Shown: positions 7,453 to 15,757, counted from the stretch's first letter. The stretch is 20,785 bases of DNA from Tectiglobus sp963922535 (GCA_963922535.1 CAWUIN010000046.1:1-20785); one strand, 5' to 3'. A program made the numbers and translations. The notes: generated from the sequence alone by a model not told the origin.

Positions 7453-8481
7453 CTATGCCCCACCATCCTTGTTGTCGGCCGGCAGATGAATCTTTAACTT
7501 TTTGATGCGGCGCGGATCAGCGTCGAGCACTTCGAATTCGACACCGACCGGATGGGGCACCAGTTCACCGCGTGCAGGGACACGGCCAACCAACGAGAAA
7601 ACTAAACCGCCCAGCGTATCGATATCGTCATCGTCTTCAGACAAAAGTTTCAGATTAAGGCGGTTTTCCAGATCGTCGACAGGCGTTCTTGCCAAGGCAA
7701 TCATACCGCTCACAGCATCGCCGGTTATCTTATTATTCTCAAGTTCGTCGTGCTCATCTTCGATCTCGCCGACAATTTCCTCCACGAGATCTTCAATCGT
7801 AACAAGGCCGTCTGTTCCGCCATATTCGTCAACAACAAGCGCCATGTGGATGCGCGTTGACTGCATTCTCAGCAACAGGTCCATCGCTGGCATTGAAGGT
7901 GGTACATAAAGCACAGGCCGCCTGACCTTTGCGATTGACAACGGTTTGGACAGCGCCTTCCCGCTGGCCTGCAACCGGACGGCGTCCGGATATTCTGCAG
8001 TTTGTGCTGTTTGGCCGACATCGTGAGAATCTGATTTATCATCAAATTTAACAAGCCACTTGAGCAAATCTTTGACATGCACCATGCCGCTTGGATCGTC
8101 TAACGTCTCATGATAGAGAGGTAATCGTGAGACTCCAGCTTCAACAAACAAATGCAGAGCACGGCCGACCGTCTCATTTTCATCGATTGCGACAATATCA
8201 GCCCGCGGCACCATAACGTCGTCAATGCGTAAGGCGCCATAACGCAAAAGCCGCAAAAGCATCGCGCGCTCTTGCTTGGAAAAGACCTCCGGGCCAGCAT
8301 CTTCTGTATTCAGCGCCGCCTCAAGCGTATCGCGCAGGGATTGCCCGCCACGCAGACCAAGCCGAGACCGCAACGCGGTGAGCCAGCCGCCAGTTCCACC
8401 TATTAAGGCCGTGCTGCCGTTTCCATTCCCACTCTCATTTTCGGCGTTTTCCGGAGATTGATTTTCACTCTCGGTTGCCAT
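7453..8481 (-). CDS. CorC/TlyC-type CBS-domain protein (hemolysin family)
   Basis: This is a 342-residue soluble member of the CorC/HlyC family. A low-complexity polar N terminus (about 25 residues) leads to a pair of CBS domains at roughly residues 83-240. Signature stretches are DDVMVPRADIVAI at 87-99 and VVDEYGGTDGLVTIEDLVEE at 216-235. The CorC_HlyC transporter-associated domain follows from about 260 to 335. There is no DUF21 membrane domain. Family members are linked to divalent-cation export or magnesium and cobalt homeostasis; the 'hemolysin' name is historical. It starts at ATG 8481, 67 bp after ybeY, in the conserved order phoH-ybeY-corC seen in many proteobacteria. Its stop lies 97 bp upstream of the decayed darT gene. 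Confidence 0.92.
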   Translation of the reverse strand: MATESENQSPENAENESGNGNGSTALIGGTGGWLTALRSRLGLRGGQSLRDTLEAALNTEDAGPEVFSKQERAMLLRLLRYGALRIDDVMVPRADIVAIDENETVGRALHLFVEAGVSRLPLYHETLDDPSGMVHVKDLLKWLVKFDDKSDSHDVGQTAQTAEYPDAVRLQASGKALSKPLSIAKVRRPVLYVPPSMPAMDLLLRMQSTRIHMALVVDEYGGTDGLVTIEDLVEEIVGEIEDEHDELENNKITGDAVSGMIALARTPVDDLENRLNLKLLSEDDDDIDTLGGLVFSLVGRVPARGELVPHPVGVEFEVLDADPRRIKKLKIHLPADNKDGGA

Positions 8482-8548
8482 GGCATGATGCCCGCATCAT
8501 CTCAAACAGACGTGTCTGTTATCGACGATGACCGGTCTCCTGTAATTG

Positions 8549-9112
8549 TTACTGACATAAGTGTTCGCCGTAAGGGTCGCCGATGCCAAGCCCGGCGAGC
8601 ATCCGAATTTCAATTGCCTCCATCACGGCTGCCTCGGCCGGATCCTCATGATCATGGCCAAGCAGATGGAGAATTCCATGGATGATAAGATGTGTAAGGT
8701 GATGATATGGATCCAGGTCACGATCTTGGGCTTCGCGCAGAACGGTTTCACTGGCCACAATCACGTCGCCTATAAACCGCAGATCATCGCTGTTCGGCTG
8801 CACTATGCAGGCAACCGGAAATGATAATACGTTCGTTGTCTTGTCCATCCCGCGGAAGCTGTGATTGAGCTCGTGAACGGCTTTGTCATTACTTAAAGCA
8901 AGCGCTGCTTCACATTTTGCCGCAGGCCAATCAAGGTCAACTAGGTCGAATGCAGCTGTGATCTGCACGATCATTTGCTCAAACGGCTCAAACGCAGACC
9001 ACGCGCCAGCATGCACAGCCCAATCAATGTGCAATCGCTTACCTTGACTCTTTGTGTTGCCGTGCGACATTGCCGCACAGATGGGCTTCTGGCCTGGTGT
9101 TAAATCGCTCAT
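8549..9112 (-). CDS. ybeY: endoribonuclease YbeY, rRNA maturation factor
   Basis: YbeY is a zinc-dependent single-strand endoribonuclease needed for 16S rRNA 3'-end processing and ribosome quality control. The zinc site is clear: H145, H149 and H155 in HGILHLLGHDH, with the conserved lead NVLSFP near residues 94-99. The length of 187 residues includes about 15-25 extra N-terminal residues compared with short family members; M15 is an alternative start. The ATG overlaps the phoH stop in an ATGA (9109-9112), so translation is probably coupled and I keep the upstream start. PhoH and YbeY are a long-standing gene pair in RNA metabolism. Confidence 0.95.
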   Translation of the reverse strand: MSDLTPGQKPICAAMSHGNTKSQGKRLHIDWAVHAGAWSAFEPFEQMIVQITAAFDLVDLDWPAAKCEAALALSNDKAVHELNHSFRGMDKTTNVLSFPVACIVQPNSDDLRFIGDVIVASETVLREAQDRDLDPYHHLTHLIIHGILHLLGHDHEDPAEAAVMEAIEIRMLAGLGIGDPYGEHLCQ

Positions 9113-10170
9113 CTGTTTACTGGAGAAGAAAGTGCATCCCTCGCGTTGTATGCCTTTACAATTCGTGCAACAAGATCACGCCTGACGACATCAGAGCTTC
9201 CGAAGTGTACCGCTCCGATGCCCTCAACGCCCTCAAGCAGCTCCACTGCCTCCACCAGGCCGGATTTCTGCCCTGAGGGCAGATCTATCTGCGATGGATC
9301 GCCAGTAATAACCATTTTCGACTCTTCGCCCAGGCGGGTCAAAAACATTTTCATTTGCATGCTTGTCGCATTTTGTGCTTCATCCAGAATCACAAAGGCA
9401 CTCATCAGCGTGCGCCCGCGCATAAAAGCCAGCGGTGCAATCTCTATGACACCACTTTCAATATCACGCTCAACTTTTTCGGGCGGCAACATATCGTAAA
9501 GGGCATCATACAGTGGGCGCAGGTAAGGATCGACTTTGTCGCGCATATCGCCGGGCAAAAAGCCCAGACGTTCGCCAGCTTCGACGGCCGGTCGCGACAG
9601 AATAATTCGAGACACCAGGCCGCGTTCGAGAAAATGCGCAGCCGCTGCAACCGCAAGGTAGGTTTTACCGGTACCGGCAGGACCTATACCGAACACGAGA
9701 TCAAGCTTTTGCATGGCTTGGATATATTGACTTTGCATCAGCGTTCTGGCTTTTACGACACGCCGTCGCGTAGTGATCTCACCTTGATTGGCGGAGTTTG
9801 CTTTATCTATTGTTTTGGCATGTCGGATTAGCCCATCGAAATCTCCAGGCCCTACGTCACTATTCTTAGCAACGCGCTCGTATAAGGACACGAGCACTTC
9901 ACGAGCAATCTCGCATGCAGCCTCAGAGCCTGACAGAACAACAACATTACCATGCGCATGCGCCTCAATACCCAAACGGTCCTCAATCAGCGCGAGATGC
10001 GAATCGTATTCGCCAAGAAGCCTTGGCAAGTAGCGGTTTTCATCGAAAGTCACGACAATGCGCTTTTGCGCCTGTCCTCGTGCCATGCGTCCCGGGCCTG
10101 CGCCGCGCATTCCGCTCAAATGTTTATCTCCGCCATCATGAGATTTAATTATAAGCTCCTTCGCTTGCAA
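9109..10170 (-). CDS. PhoH family ATPase
   Basis: This is a 353-residue PhoH-like P-loop ATPase associated with RNA metabolism and stress. It has an N-terminal KH-like region (about residues 38-105), Walker A GPAGTGKT (163-170) and Walker B FVILDEAQNAT (259-269). Its stop overlaps the ybeY start by 4 bp. The start is unclear. The frame opens with TTG at 10170, which lacks a ribosome site. A very good AAGGAG sits 6 bases before an in-frame ATT (codon 8 of this frame), while the first in-frame ATG (codon 21) has no well-spaced site. The family call is secure; the first 20 residues are not. Confidence 0.94.
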   Translation of the reverse strand: MQAKELIIKSHDGGDKHLSGMRGAGPGRMARGQAQKRIVVTFDENRYLPRLLGEYDSHLALIEDRLGIEAHAHGNVVVLSGSEAACEIAREVLVSLYERVAKNSDVGPGDFDGLIRHAKTIDKANSANQGEITTRRRVVKARTLMQSQYIQAMQKLDLVFGIGPAGTGKTYLAVAAAAHFLERGLVSRIILSRPAVEAGERLGFLPGDMRDKVDPYLRPLYDALYDMLPPEKVERDIESGVIEIAPLAFMRGRTLMSAFVILDEAQNATSMQMKMFLTRLGEESKMVITGDPSQIDLPSGQKSGLVEAVELLEGVEGIGAVHFGSSDVVRRDLVARIVKAYNARDALSSPVNR

Positions 10171-10217
10171 TACAACAGGACTTAATAAGCCCCGTCATTG
10201 TAATTCTACAGAACCAT

Positions 10218-11573
10218 TCAGGCCGCAAATACGACACCAGAGAGGGAATTTTTACTGGCAGAAGCTATTTCCACAGGTAAGATTTGCCCCAGCATTCGAT
10301 CTGTCGCATTTGCGTGTACCGGCTGCAAATAAGGGGATCGGCCAATCAACTGCCCATTATCGCGCCCCCGACGTTCAAACAGAACGGGAAGGGTTCTGCC
10401 AACACAGCCATGGTTGAAGCGCTGCTGCTGCTGCTCAAGCAGCGCCTGCAGAACGTGCAACCGCTCTGTCTTCTCAGCGTCTGTCAGATGATCCTCAAGC
10501 GTTGCCGCTGGCGTGCCTGGGCGAGCGCTGTACTTGAATGAAAACGCCTGCGCAAAGCCCACAGTTTTCACAATACTGAGCGTTTCTTCAAACTCAGCAG
10601 TGGTTTCGCCTGGAAAACCAACAATAATATCGGTGGACAGAGCAATGTCGGGTCTTGCCGCTCGAATACGGTCTATCAAATGCAGATAATCTGCGGCCGT
10701 ATGCTTTCTGTTCATTGCTTCAAGGATGCGATCTGCTCCCGCTTGAAAGGGTAAGTGCAGATATGGCATGAGTTTTTCATTATTACGATGCGCTTCAATC
10801 AAGTCATCGCTCATATCACGTGGATGACTTGTTGTATAACGCAGCCGCTTAAGACCGTCAAGTTCGCTCAGCGCATCAAGCAATTTTGCCAATGACCATG
10901 TTTGTCCGTCCGGCCCCTCTCCGCAGTAGGCATTAACATTCTGCCCGAGCAGGGTGATTTCGCAAACGCCCCGGCCAATCAGCGCCTTGGCCTCTTCAAT
11001 CAACTGGCTGATGGGACGTGAATATTCCATGCCACGCGTATAAGGTACGACGCAAAAAGTGCAAAACTTATCGCATCCTTCCTGGACCGTCAGAAAAGCA
11101 GTGGTCAGACGCGGGCCGCTGCGGGCCGGAAGCTGCTCAAACTTTTCCTGATCCGTCAGCTCAACCTTAACAATCTTGCCGCCTGTGCGTTCGACATCGC
11201 CAATCATTGACGCCAGCGTATGTAAACTCTGCGGACCGACAACGATATCAACGATCGGAGCCCGCCGGACAATCTCATCGCCTTCCGCCTGTGCAACGCA
11301 GCCTGCGACAGTAACAATGGTACTCTGGCCGGCATGGCTGCGCGCATCGCAAACCTGGCGCACACGGCCAAGTTCTGAATATACCTTCTCCGCTGCCTTT
11401 TCCCGAATGTGGCAGGTGTTTAATACGACGAGATCGGCGCTTGCCATATCCGAAGTCTCCACAAAACCTGCCGATCCCAGCGATTCAATCATACGCTCGC
11501 TATCGTATACGTTCATTTGGCAGCCAAACGTCTTGATAAAGACTTTCCTCGCCGGCACGTAGGCGCTCCTCAT
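10218..11573 (-). CDS. miaB: tRNA-2-methylthio-N6-dimethylallyladenosine synthase
   Basis: MiaB is a radical-SAM methylthiotransferase that converts i6A37 to ms2i6A37 in tRNAs reading U-starting codons. The 451-residue protein shows the three parts of the family. The N-terminal domain carries the three auxiliary-cluster cysteines C18, C54 and C92. The radical-SAM core has C167, C171 and C174 in GCDKFCTFC. A C-terminal TRAM domain occupies about residues 377-450. The ATG at 11573 gives the expected N terminus (KVFIKTFGCQMN), with GGAAG just before it at unusually short spacing. It lies 47 bp upstream of phoH, the order common in rhizobia and Brucella. The iron-sulfur demand fits a block that begins with a NifU-type scaffold. 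Confidence 0.97.
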   Translation of the reverse strand: MRSAYVPARKVFIKTFGCQMNVYDSERMIESLGSAGFVETSDMASADLVVLNTCHIREKAAEKVYSELGRVRQVCDARSHAGQSTIVTVAGCVAQAEGDEIVRRAPIVDIVVGPQSLHTLASMIGDVERTGGKIVKVELTDQEKFEQLPARSGPRLTTAFLTVQEGCDKFCTFCVVPYTRGMEYSRPISQLIEEAKALIGRGVCEITLLGQNVNAYCGEGPDGQTWSLAKLLDALSELDGLKRLRYTTSHPRDMSDDLIEAHRNNEKLMPYLHLPFQAGADRILEAMNRKHTAADYLHLIDRIRAARPDIALSTDIIVGFPGETTAEFEETLSIVKTVGFAQAFSFKYSARPGTPAATLEDHLTDAEKTERLHVLQALLEQQQQRFNHGCVGRTLPVLFERRGRDNGQLIGRSPYLQPVHANATDRMLGQILPVEIASASKNSLSGVVFAA

Positions 11574-11710
11574 ACTTCCACTATTCAGATTATCAGCAAT
11601 CTGTCATTGATCTTCAACGGCACATTACCACACTAACAGCGCATCAGGCCGTGTCGATGGGAAATTACCGCAATGCTTATTGTAACGCATAAGATACGAC
11701 TTCGGTATTT

Positions 11711-12613
11711 TCATGAGTTTAACGTGGGGGCTGGGCGCTCTCCATACAGCATGTGCACCAGATCAGTGCGCACCTTTTGCTCCACACTGCGGGCTAATAT
11801 CTTGCGATCCTGATACGCGTCAATTGCAACTGGGTCACGCACTGATATGTGCACATCAAGAGGCCCTGCCTTGAGTAATGCCCAGGCATGACCGAGGATT
11901 TCCATGTCGCCATACCAGGCAATCAGCTTTCGATCGTCACGTCCGAGCGGAATACCATGCAGGTGTGTGTAGGCAACCGACAAAGTTTGGACCTGCATAT
12001 TGGCTGGCGCCGCGACTGCCTCCAATGTCTCTGCCCTATCCCTATCGCCAAAGTCTTTTGCAAATGCCGACGATAGCAGAGAAGAACGAAAAGGTAGCAC
12101 ACGATTGCCATCGGTCGACGTGCCTTCGGCAAAAACCACCAGAGCGTCACCTTCGGTGAAACGTTCAACCATCTGATTGCTCACTCTGCCAACATCAACG
12201 CGTGACTTGCGATTGATGAAAACAGTCCGCTGAAGCTTGGCCAACCATGAAATGAATGGCCAGGTGCTAACCTCACTCTTAGCGATGAACGATATGGGTG
12301 CAAGCGCCGAAAGCACAGGAATATCAAGCCATGATGAATGATTAGCAATGATCAGAACGGGAGACTTGCCCGCCACTTGACCATTAACATGCAAGCGGAT
12401 GCCGAGCAGGCGGCAGACAATGCGGTGATACCAGTGTGGAAAGGTGCGCGCATGATGAGGAGAAAATTTCAATAATCCCCACTGTACTCCCATCAAAGGC
12501 AATGTAATGATCATAAATATGGTCAAGATAGCTGCTGCGCGGATTGTGGAGCCAATTGTAAACTGACCCGGCATATCAAGTGCGTTATTATTTATTGGTT
12601 TATTTTCTGACAT
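11711..12613 (-). CDS. PlsC-family lysophospholipid / lyso-ornithine lipid acyltransferase (OlsA-like)
   Basis: This 300-residue membrane-associated O-acyltransferase has the H-x4-D motif NHSSWLD (H92, D97) and the acceptor-side motif FAEGTSTDGN (residues 161-170). A hydrophobic segment at about 25-48 anchors it to the inner membrane. PlsC enzymes acylate lysophosphatidic acid. OlsA, the rhizobial relative that completes ornithine lipids, is to my recollection encoded next to miaB in Sinorhizobium, so position favours an OlsA-type role. Sequence alone does not separate the two here, and no olsB is in the window. It lies 45 bp after rimI and 137 bp before miaB. Confidence 0.88.
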   Translation of the reverse strand: MSENKPINNNALDMPGQFTIGSTIRAAAILTIFMIITLPLMGVQWGLLKFSPHHARTFPHWYHRIVCRLLGIRLHVNGQVAGKSPVLIIANHSSWLDIPVLSALAPISFIAKSEVSTWPFISWLAKLQRTVFINRKSRVDVGRVSNQMVERFTEGDALVVFAEGTSTDGNRVLPFRSSLLSSAFAKDFGDRDRAETLEAVAAPANMQVQTLSVAYTHLHGIPLGRDDRKLIAWYGDMEILGHAWALLKAGPLDVHISVRDPVAIDAYQDRKILARSVEQKVRTDLVHMLYGERPAPTLNS

Positions 12614-12658
12614 TGCGATGAGCGCCTGGATCTTTGTTGTATTAAGGCGTTTTTTATT

Positions 12659-13138
12659 TCAGTTTAGGTTACAATTTTTTCTCAATAAAAGGGCCGTTGT
12701 GCGGCAGCCCTGCGGGGACTGGTAGTATCCCGGTCGTTTCCCTACCCTGTTAAAATCATGACGCTCATAAAGCCTGAGAGCATCATAGTTCGTCTCAGCA
12801 ACTTCTAAAAATATTTTATCGCAGCAGCGCGCAATGAGTTCACCCTCAAGCGCAACGAGCATGCTTCCTCCAATTCCGCGCCGGCGAAAATCGTGCTTGA
12901 CAGCAAGCGAAATAATCTCGGCGTCCGGTGCAATGACGCGCGCGAACAGGAAACCGGCCGCCTCGGCAGCGACAAAAGCTATCACTCCGATGCTGCCGGC
13001 CCCCTTAAGTAACCCCTGAACCTCATCCACGCTCCAGCCGCGATGGAAGCTGTCGGCATGCAGCGCAGCAATGGCGCGCGCGTCATCTGGAACTATAAGC
13101 CTCAGTTCAAAGCCTTCAGCCGCAAATCTTTGCACCAT
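12659..13138 (-). CDS. rimI: ribosomal protein S18-alanine N-acetyltransferase
   Basis: RimI is a GNAT-fold enzyme that acetylates the N-terminal alanine of ribosomal protein S18. The acetyl-CoA loop is seen in RRRGIGGSML, followed by EVAETNYDALRLYERHDF and GYYQSP, which are typical of RimI. I start it at the ATG at 13138 (159 residues, beginning MVQRFAAEGFELR), which gives the normal family length and leaves 19 bp to the tsaB stop. The frame stays open 40 codons upstream into tsaB, but those residues are not GNAT-like. The tsaB-rimI pairing is widespread in bacteria. Confidence 0.92.
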   Translation of the reverse strand: MVQRFAAEGFELRLIVPDDARAIAALHADSFHRGWSVDEVQGLLKGAGSIGVIAFVAAEAAGFLFARVIAPDAEIISLAVKHDFRRRGIGGSMLVALEGELIARCCDKIFLEVAETNYDALRLYERHDFNRVGKRPGYYQSPQGCRTTALLLRKNCNLN

Positions 13139-13157
13139 GATTGCCAGGCTCGATTTC

Positions 13158-13946
13158 TCAAGCCTCCGGAGGAAGCCGCCGCGCAATAGCTTTGCCCGTC
13201 TGCACTTTGGCATCGGGGGGGCGTAAATAAATTGGCTTTGGTTGTGCCGCCAGTTCAAGTTGAACGTCCAGCAAATATTCAGCAGATGGCGGCAAAGCCT
13301 GCGGTCCCAGTTGAAATTCTACCGCCTGAAAATTTAAAGCATTGACGAGATTATCTTTCAATACATCCGGAGCAATGATTAAAACACATTGCCCCATCTC
13401 CTGTATGCGCCTTGCCATATCATCTAGTGTCGAAATTTCCGGCGCCGTTATCGGCGGCTGATCGAAATGGGAAAATATCTGGAAATATATGCGATCCCGG
13501 CGGGCATCGGCACACACTACAATATGGGACGTGTTGAGCGTATGGGCTTCATCCTGGAGTTGTGCAATTGCCCGGCGACCAATAACGGCAAGGCTTGATG
13601 CAGTATATACTGGCACTCCCGTTGCCAGGGCCAGTCCACGTACAGCCGCAATACCAACCCTGGTGCCGGTGAAAGATCCAGGACCAACAGTGACGGCAAG
13701 TGAGTTAAGAGCCTTAAATTCCAAACCAGCCTGTATGAGAACATTGTCGATCATGTCCATCAGGCACTCTGCATGGCCGCTTGCCATCTCTCCATAGTAG
13801 ACAAACGTTGCAACATCTGTTGCGTCATTTTTTTTGTTTGCCAGACGAATTGCCGCTGAGCAGGCGTCAAACGTTGTATCAATGGCAAGCAAAGGAAATA
13901 GCGGAGTAAAAATGCAATCGCCGCCGTGCTGGAGTTGTTGCCTCAC
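13158..13946 (-). CDS. tsaB: tRNA t6A biosynthesis protein TsaB
   Basis: TsaB is the ASKHA-fold partner that, with TsaD and TsaE, transfers the threonylcarbamoyl group to A37 of ANN-decoding tRNAs. Characteristic parts are the N-terminal LLAIDTTFDACSAAI strand and the VTVGPGSFTGTRVGIAAVRG segment at about residues 86-105. The protein is 262 residues, slightly long, because the GTG start at 13946 adds about 17 residues before the usual first strand. I keep it because GTGA overlaps the stop of the upstream nitroreductase gene and an AGGAG lies about 14 bases upstream; no ATG exists nearby. It is followed closely by rimI. Confidence 0.92.
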   Translation of the reverse strand: MRQQLQHGGDCIFTPLFPLLAIDTTFDACSAAIRLANKKNDATDVATFVYYGEMASGHAECLMDMIDNVLIQAGLEFKALNSLAVTVGPGSFTGTRVGIAAVRGLALATGVPVYTASSLAVIGRRAIAQLQDEAHTLNTSHIVVCADARRDRIYFQIFSHFDQPPITAPEISTLDDMARRIQEMGQCVLIIAPDVLKDNLVNALNFQAVEFQLGPQALPPSAEYLLDVQLELAAQPKPIYLRPPDAKVQTGKAIARRLPPEA

Positions 13947-14539
13947 AGTATTCTAGCCATCTCCTCGAATGCAAAGCGTGGCAGGCGTGGGTGAAGGCCG
14001 GCCGGGTCGCCATAACCGATATTGCAGAGAAAATTAGATTTGTAGGTTGTACCGGCAAAAAACTCCGCGTCAACGCCTGCGTTGTCGAAGCCAGACATTG
14101 CGCCCACGTCAAGGCCGAGCATACGCGCAGCAATAATCATGTAAGCGCCTTGCAATGAGCCATTGCGCAGCGCCGTGGTCGCAATCAGTTCATCGTTGCC
14201 GGCAAACCAGGATTTGGCATCTGCGTGCGGGAAAAGCTTGACCAAATGATCGTAAAACGCCATGTCGTGAGCGATAATCGCCGCGACAGGCGCCGTCATC
14301 GTCTTTTCCACATTGCCACTTGCAAGATACGGTTTAAGTCGCTCCTTTGCAGACTGCGACTTAACAAAAACAAAGCGCGCTGGTGAACAGTTGGCACTGG
14401 TCGGCCCCATTTTCACGATATCGAGCAATTGCACGAGAAGATCATCGGCAACGTCTTTGGCATGCCATTTGTTGTGCGTGCGTGCCTCAACCATTAATTT
14501 GTCGATGATCGATTGATCGAGGGGATTAGCCATTGCCAT
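13943..14539 (-). CDS. RutE/HadB-like nitroreductase family protein (malonic semialdehyde reductase type)
   Basis: This 198-residue FMN-dependent oxidoreductase closely recalls E. coli RutE, with the same length and the shared blocks ARTHNKW, GPTSANCSPARFVFVK, LASGNVEKTMTAPV, MSGFDNAGVD and NIGYGDP. RutE reduces malonic semialdehyde to 3-hydroxypropionate in pyrimidine breakdown. No other rut gene is in view, so the physiological substrate here is uncertain and a general quinone or nitro reductase role is possible. It lies 115 bp after the nifU-like gene and overlaps tsaB by 4 bp (GTGA), so it is probably co-transcribed with translation-related genes. A prominent hairpin lies in its leader. 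Confidence 0.9.
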   Translation of the reverse strand: MAMANPLDQSIIDKLMVEARTHNKWHAKDVADDLLVQLLDIVKMGPTSANCSPARFVFVKSQSAKERLKPYLASGNVEKTMTAPVAAIIAHDMAFYDHLVKLFPHADAKSWFAGNDELIATTALRNGSLQGAYMIIAARMLGLDVGAMSGFDNAGVDAEFFAGTTYKSNFLCNIGYGDPAGLHPRLPRFAFEEMARIL

Positions 14540-14575
14540 GCTCTGATAAAGGATACGTATGGATTTTCTTATCGC

Positions 14576-14627
14576 TAGGCCGTGCCGTCAATTACCGCGG
14601 AAAGCATGCTAATTACGACACGGCCTA
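14576..14627 (-). ncRNA. 18-bp RNA hairpin between the nifU-like gene and the rutE-like gene
   Basis: TAGGCCGTGCCGT (14576-14588) pairs with ACGACACGGCCTA (14615-14627). The stem continues with AATTA (14590-14594) and TAATT (14610-14614) past a single bulged C, leaving a 15-base loop. The one imperfect pair is C-A in the plus-strand sequence but G-U in a minus-strand RNA, which favours a transcript in the direction of the nifU-like and rutE-like genes. No U-run follows, so it could be a partial terminator, an RNA processing site or a 3' stabiliser. Confidence 0.55.
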
Positions 14628-14654
14628 ATACCCAACGCTGGCAACTGCCAGATT

Positions 14655-15212
14655 TCATGCTGCTTCAACAGCCTGAACTTCGGGACAGAAGTGACGAAGC
14701 AGATTCTCTATACCATGCTGTAGAGTTGCAGTTGAACTCGGGCAGCCGGCACATGCACCACGCATTGAAAGATAAACGACGCCATCGCGAAAACCGTGAA
14801 ACGTAATGTCGCCGCCATCCTGCGCCACAGCCGGGCGCACACGCGTATCGAGCAATTCCTTTATGGTCGCTACCACCTCAGCATCGGCTGGATCATAGTT
14901 CCCTTCGGCTTCATCGTTGGCGCTGGCAGCAGCGGTCCCCATAGATGTGCCGGACGTATAATAATCCATGATTGCGCCGAGTATTGCCGGCTTGAGATGC
15001 TGCCAATCGCCATTACCTTTGGTAACGGATACAAAATCTGCACCAAGAAACACGCCGCTAATGCCTTCGATCTCAAACAAACGATTGGCCAGTGGCGATG
15101 AAGCTGCTTCTGCAACAGAACGAAAATCCGCTGTACCTTGAGCGAGCACCTCACGTCCTGGGAGGAACTTGAGTGTTGCCGGATTAGGCGTCGGTTCAGT
15201 TTGAATAAACAT
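14655..15212 (-). CDS. NifU/Nfu-type Fe-S cluster scaffold protein
   Basis: This 185-residue protein has the two-domain plan of mitochondrial and alphaproteobacterial Nfu1. The N-terminal Nfu_N domain (residues 1-88, beginning MFIQTEPTPNPATLKF) is followed by a C-terminal NifU-like domain with the cluster-binding C-x-x-C, C154 and C157, in GACAGCPSS. Such proteins carry and deliver 4Fe-4S clusters, for example to lipoate synthase. Radical-SAM MiaB, encoded in the same block, is a plausible client. The start has a good AGAGG ribosome site 6 bases upstream. About 75 bp upstream is an iron-control palindrome. It opens the long minus-strand block and is divergent from the symporter genes. Confidence 0.94.
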   Translation of the reverse strand: MFIQTEPTPNPATLKFLPGREVLAQGTADFRSVAEAASSPLANRLFEIEGISGVFLGADFVSVTKGNGDWQHLKPAILGAIMDYYTSGTSMGTAAASANDEAEGNYDPADAEVVATIKELLDTRVRPAVAQDGGDITFHGFRDGVVYLSMRGACAGCPSSTATLQHGIENLLRHFCPEVQAVEAA

Positions 15213-15286
15213 TGGTTAGCCTCTTTCAAGACTTAAGAATGACAGCAGTTTCGGTTACCATTCCAATACCGTTTTCGACTCTCATA

Positions 15287-15301
15287 TTAGAATAATTCTA
15301 A
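15287..15301. promoter_or_regulatory. ICE-like iron box (Irr operator candidate)
   Basis: TTAGAATAATTCTAA is a perfect 7+1+7 palindrome. It contains TTAGAA-NNN-TTCTAA, the core of the iron control element bound by Irr in Hyphomicrobiales. It lies 75-89 bp upstream of the nifU-like start codon, in the 263-bp divergent region. Irr represses Fe-S and haem-related genes when iron is scarce, which suits a cluster scaffold. The match is seen directly; binding is inferred. RirA sites are related AT-rich motifs and remain an alternative. Confidence 0.6.
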
Positions 15302-15475
15302 ATTTGCAAGATGCAAGGGGTAAGCCAGAAACTTTGGGGATATGATCGGCATGTATGCGTCTTGCAGATAAGTGCGATTCTGGCCCACGAAAGTAAAGTT
15401 GCGTCTCAGACAATAAATTCGTATTTCTGCAGGAACATGGTTCAGTCCTGCGGTTGGACAACGGGAAATCGTAAA

Positions 15476-15742
15476 ATGCCAAAACTTGAACGGGAAGAAC
15501 GTAAGCCATACTGGCGCTATACGAAATTGCAGGTTGTTATCAGTCTGTTGCCGTTTTTGCTGCTTGTATTTGTTCTCCCGATTTACGCGGAGAACATGAA
15601 CGATGAAAAGTTTCTTGGCTTTCCGCTTGGCTACTTCATGGTCGGCCACGGCTTATGGATCATCGCTATCTTTACCATTGCAACTCATATAAATCGTCAG
15701 GACGAGATTGACCATTGGCATGGCGCCAACGAAGATTCCTGA
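15476..15742 (+). CDS. DUF4212-like sodium/substrate symporter small subunit
   Basis: This is an 88-residue membrane protein with a charged N terminus (MPKLEREERKPYWRYTK) and two hydrophobic segments, about residues 18-40 and 50-72. The YWR lead-in and the FPLGYF block resemble DUF4212 proteins, which accompany VC_2705-type sodium/solute symporters. The partner symporter is the next gene on the same strand, 318 bp downstream. The ATG at 15476 is chosen because codons before it (open to 15311) do not look like protein of this family; a GGGA 8 bases upstream is a modest ribosome site. The substrate of the pair is unknown; acetate or other small organic acids are common for this superfamily. Confidence 0.8.
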   Translation: MPKLEREERKPYWRYTKLQVVISLLPFLLLVFVLPIYAENMNDEKFLGFPLGYFMVGHGLWIIAIFTIATHINRQDEIDHWHGANEDS

Positions 15743-15757
15743 GACAAAAAGTATTCG

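Noticed and set aside
12621..12656. Terminator-like CGCCT...AGGCG followed by T residues between rimI and plsC
   Set aside because: The T-run is on the plus strand, while all neighbouring genes are on the minus strand; the stem is only 5 bp with a 17-base loop.
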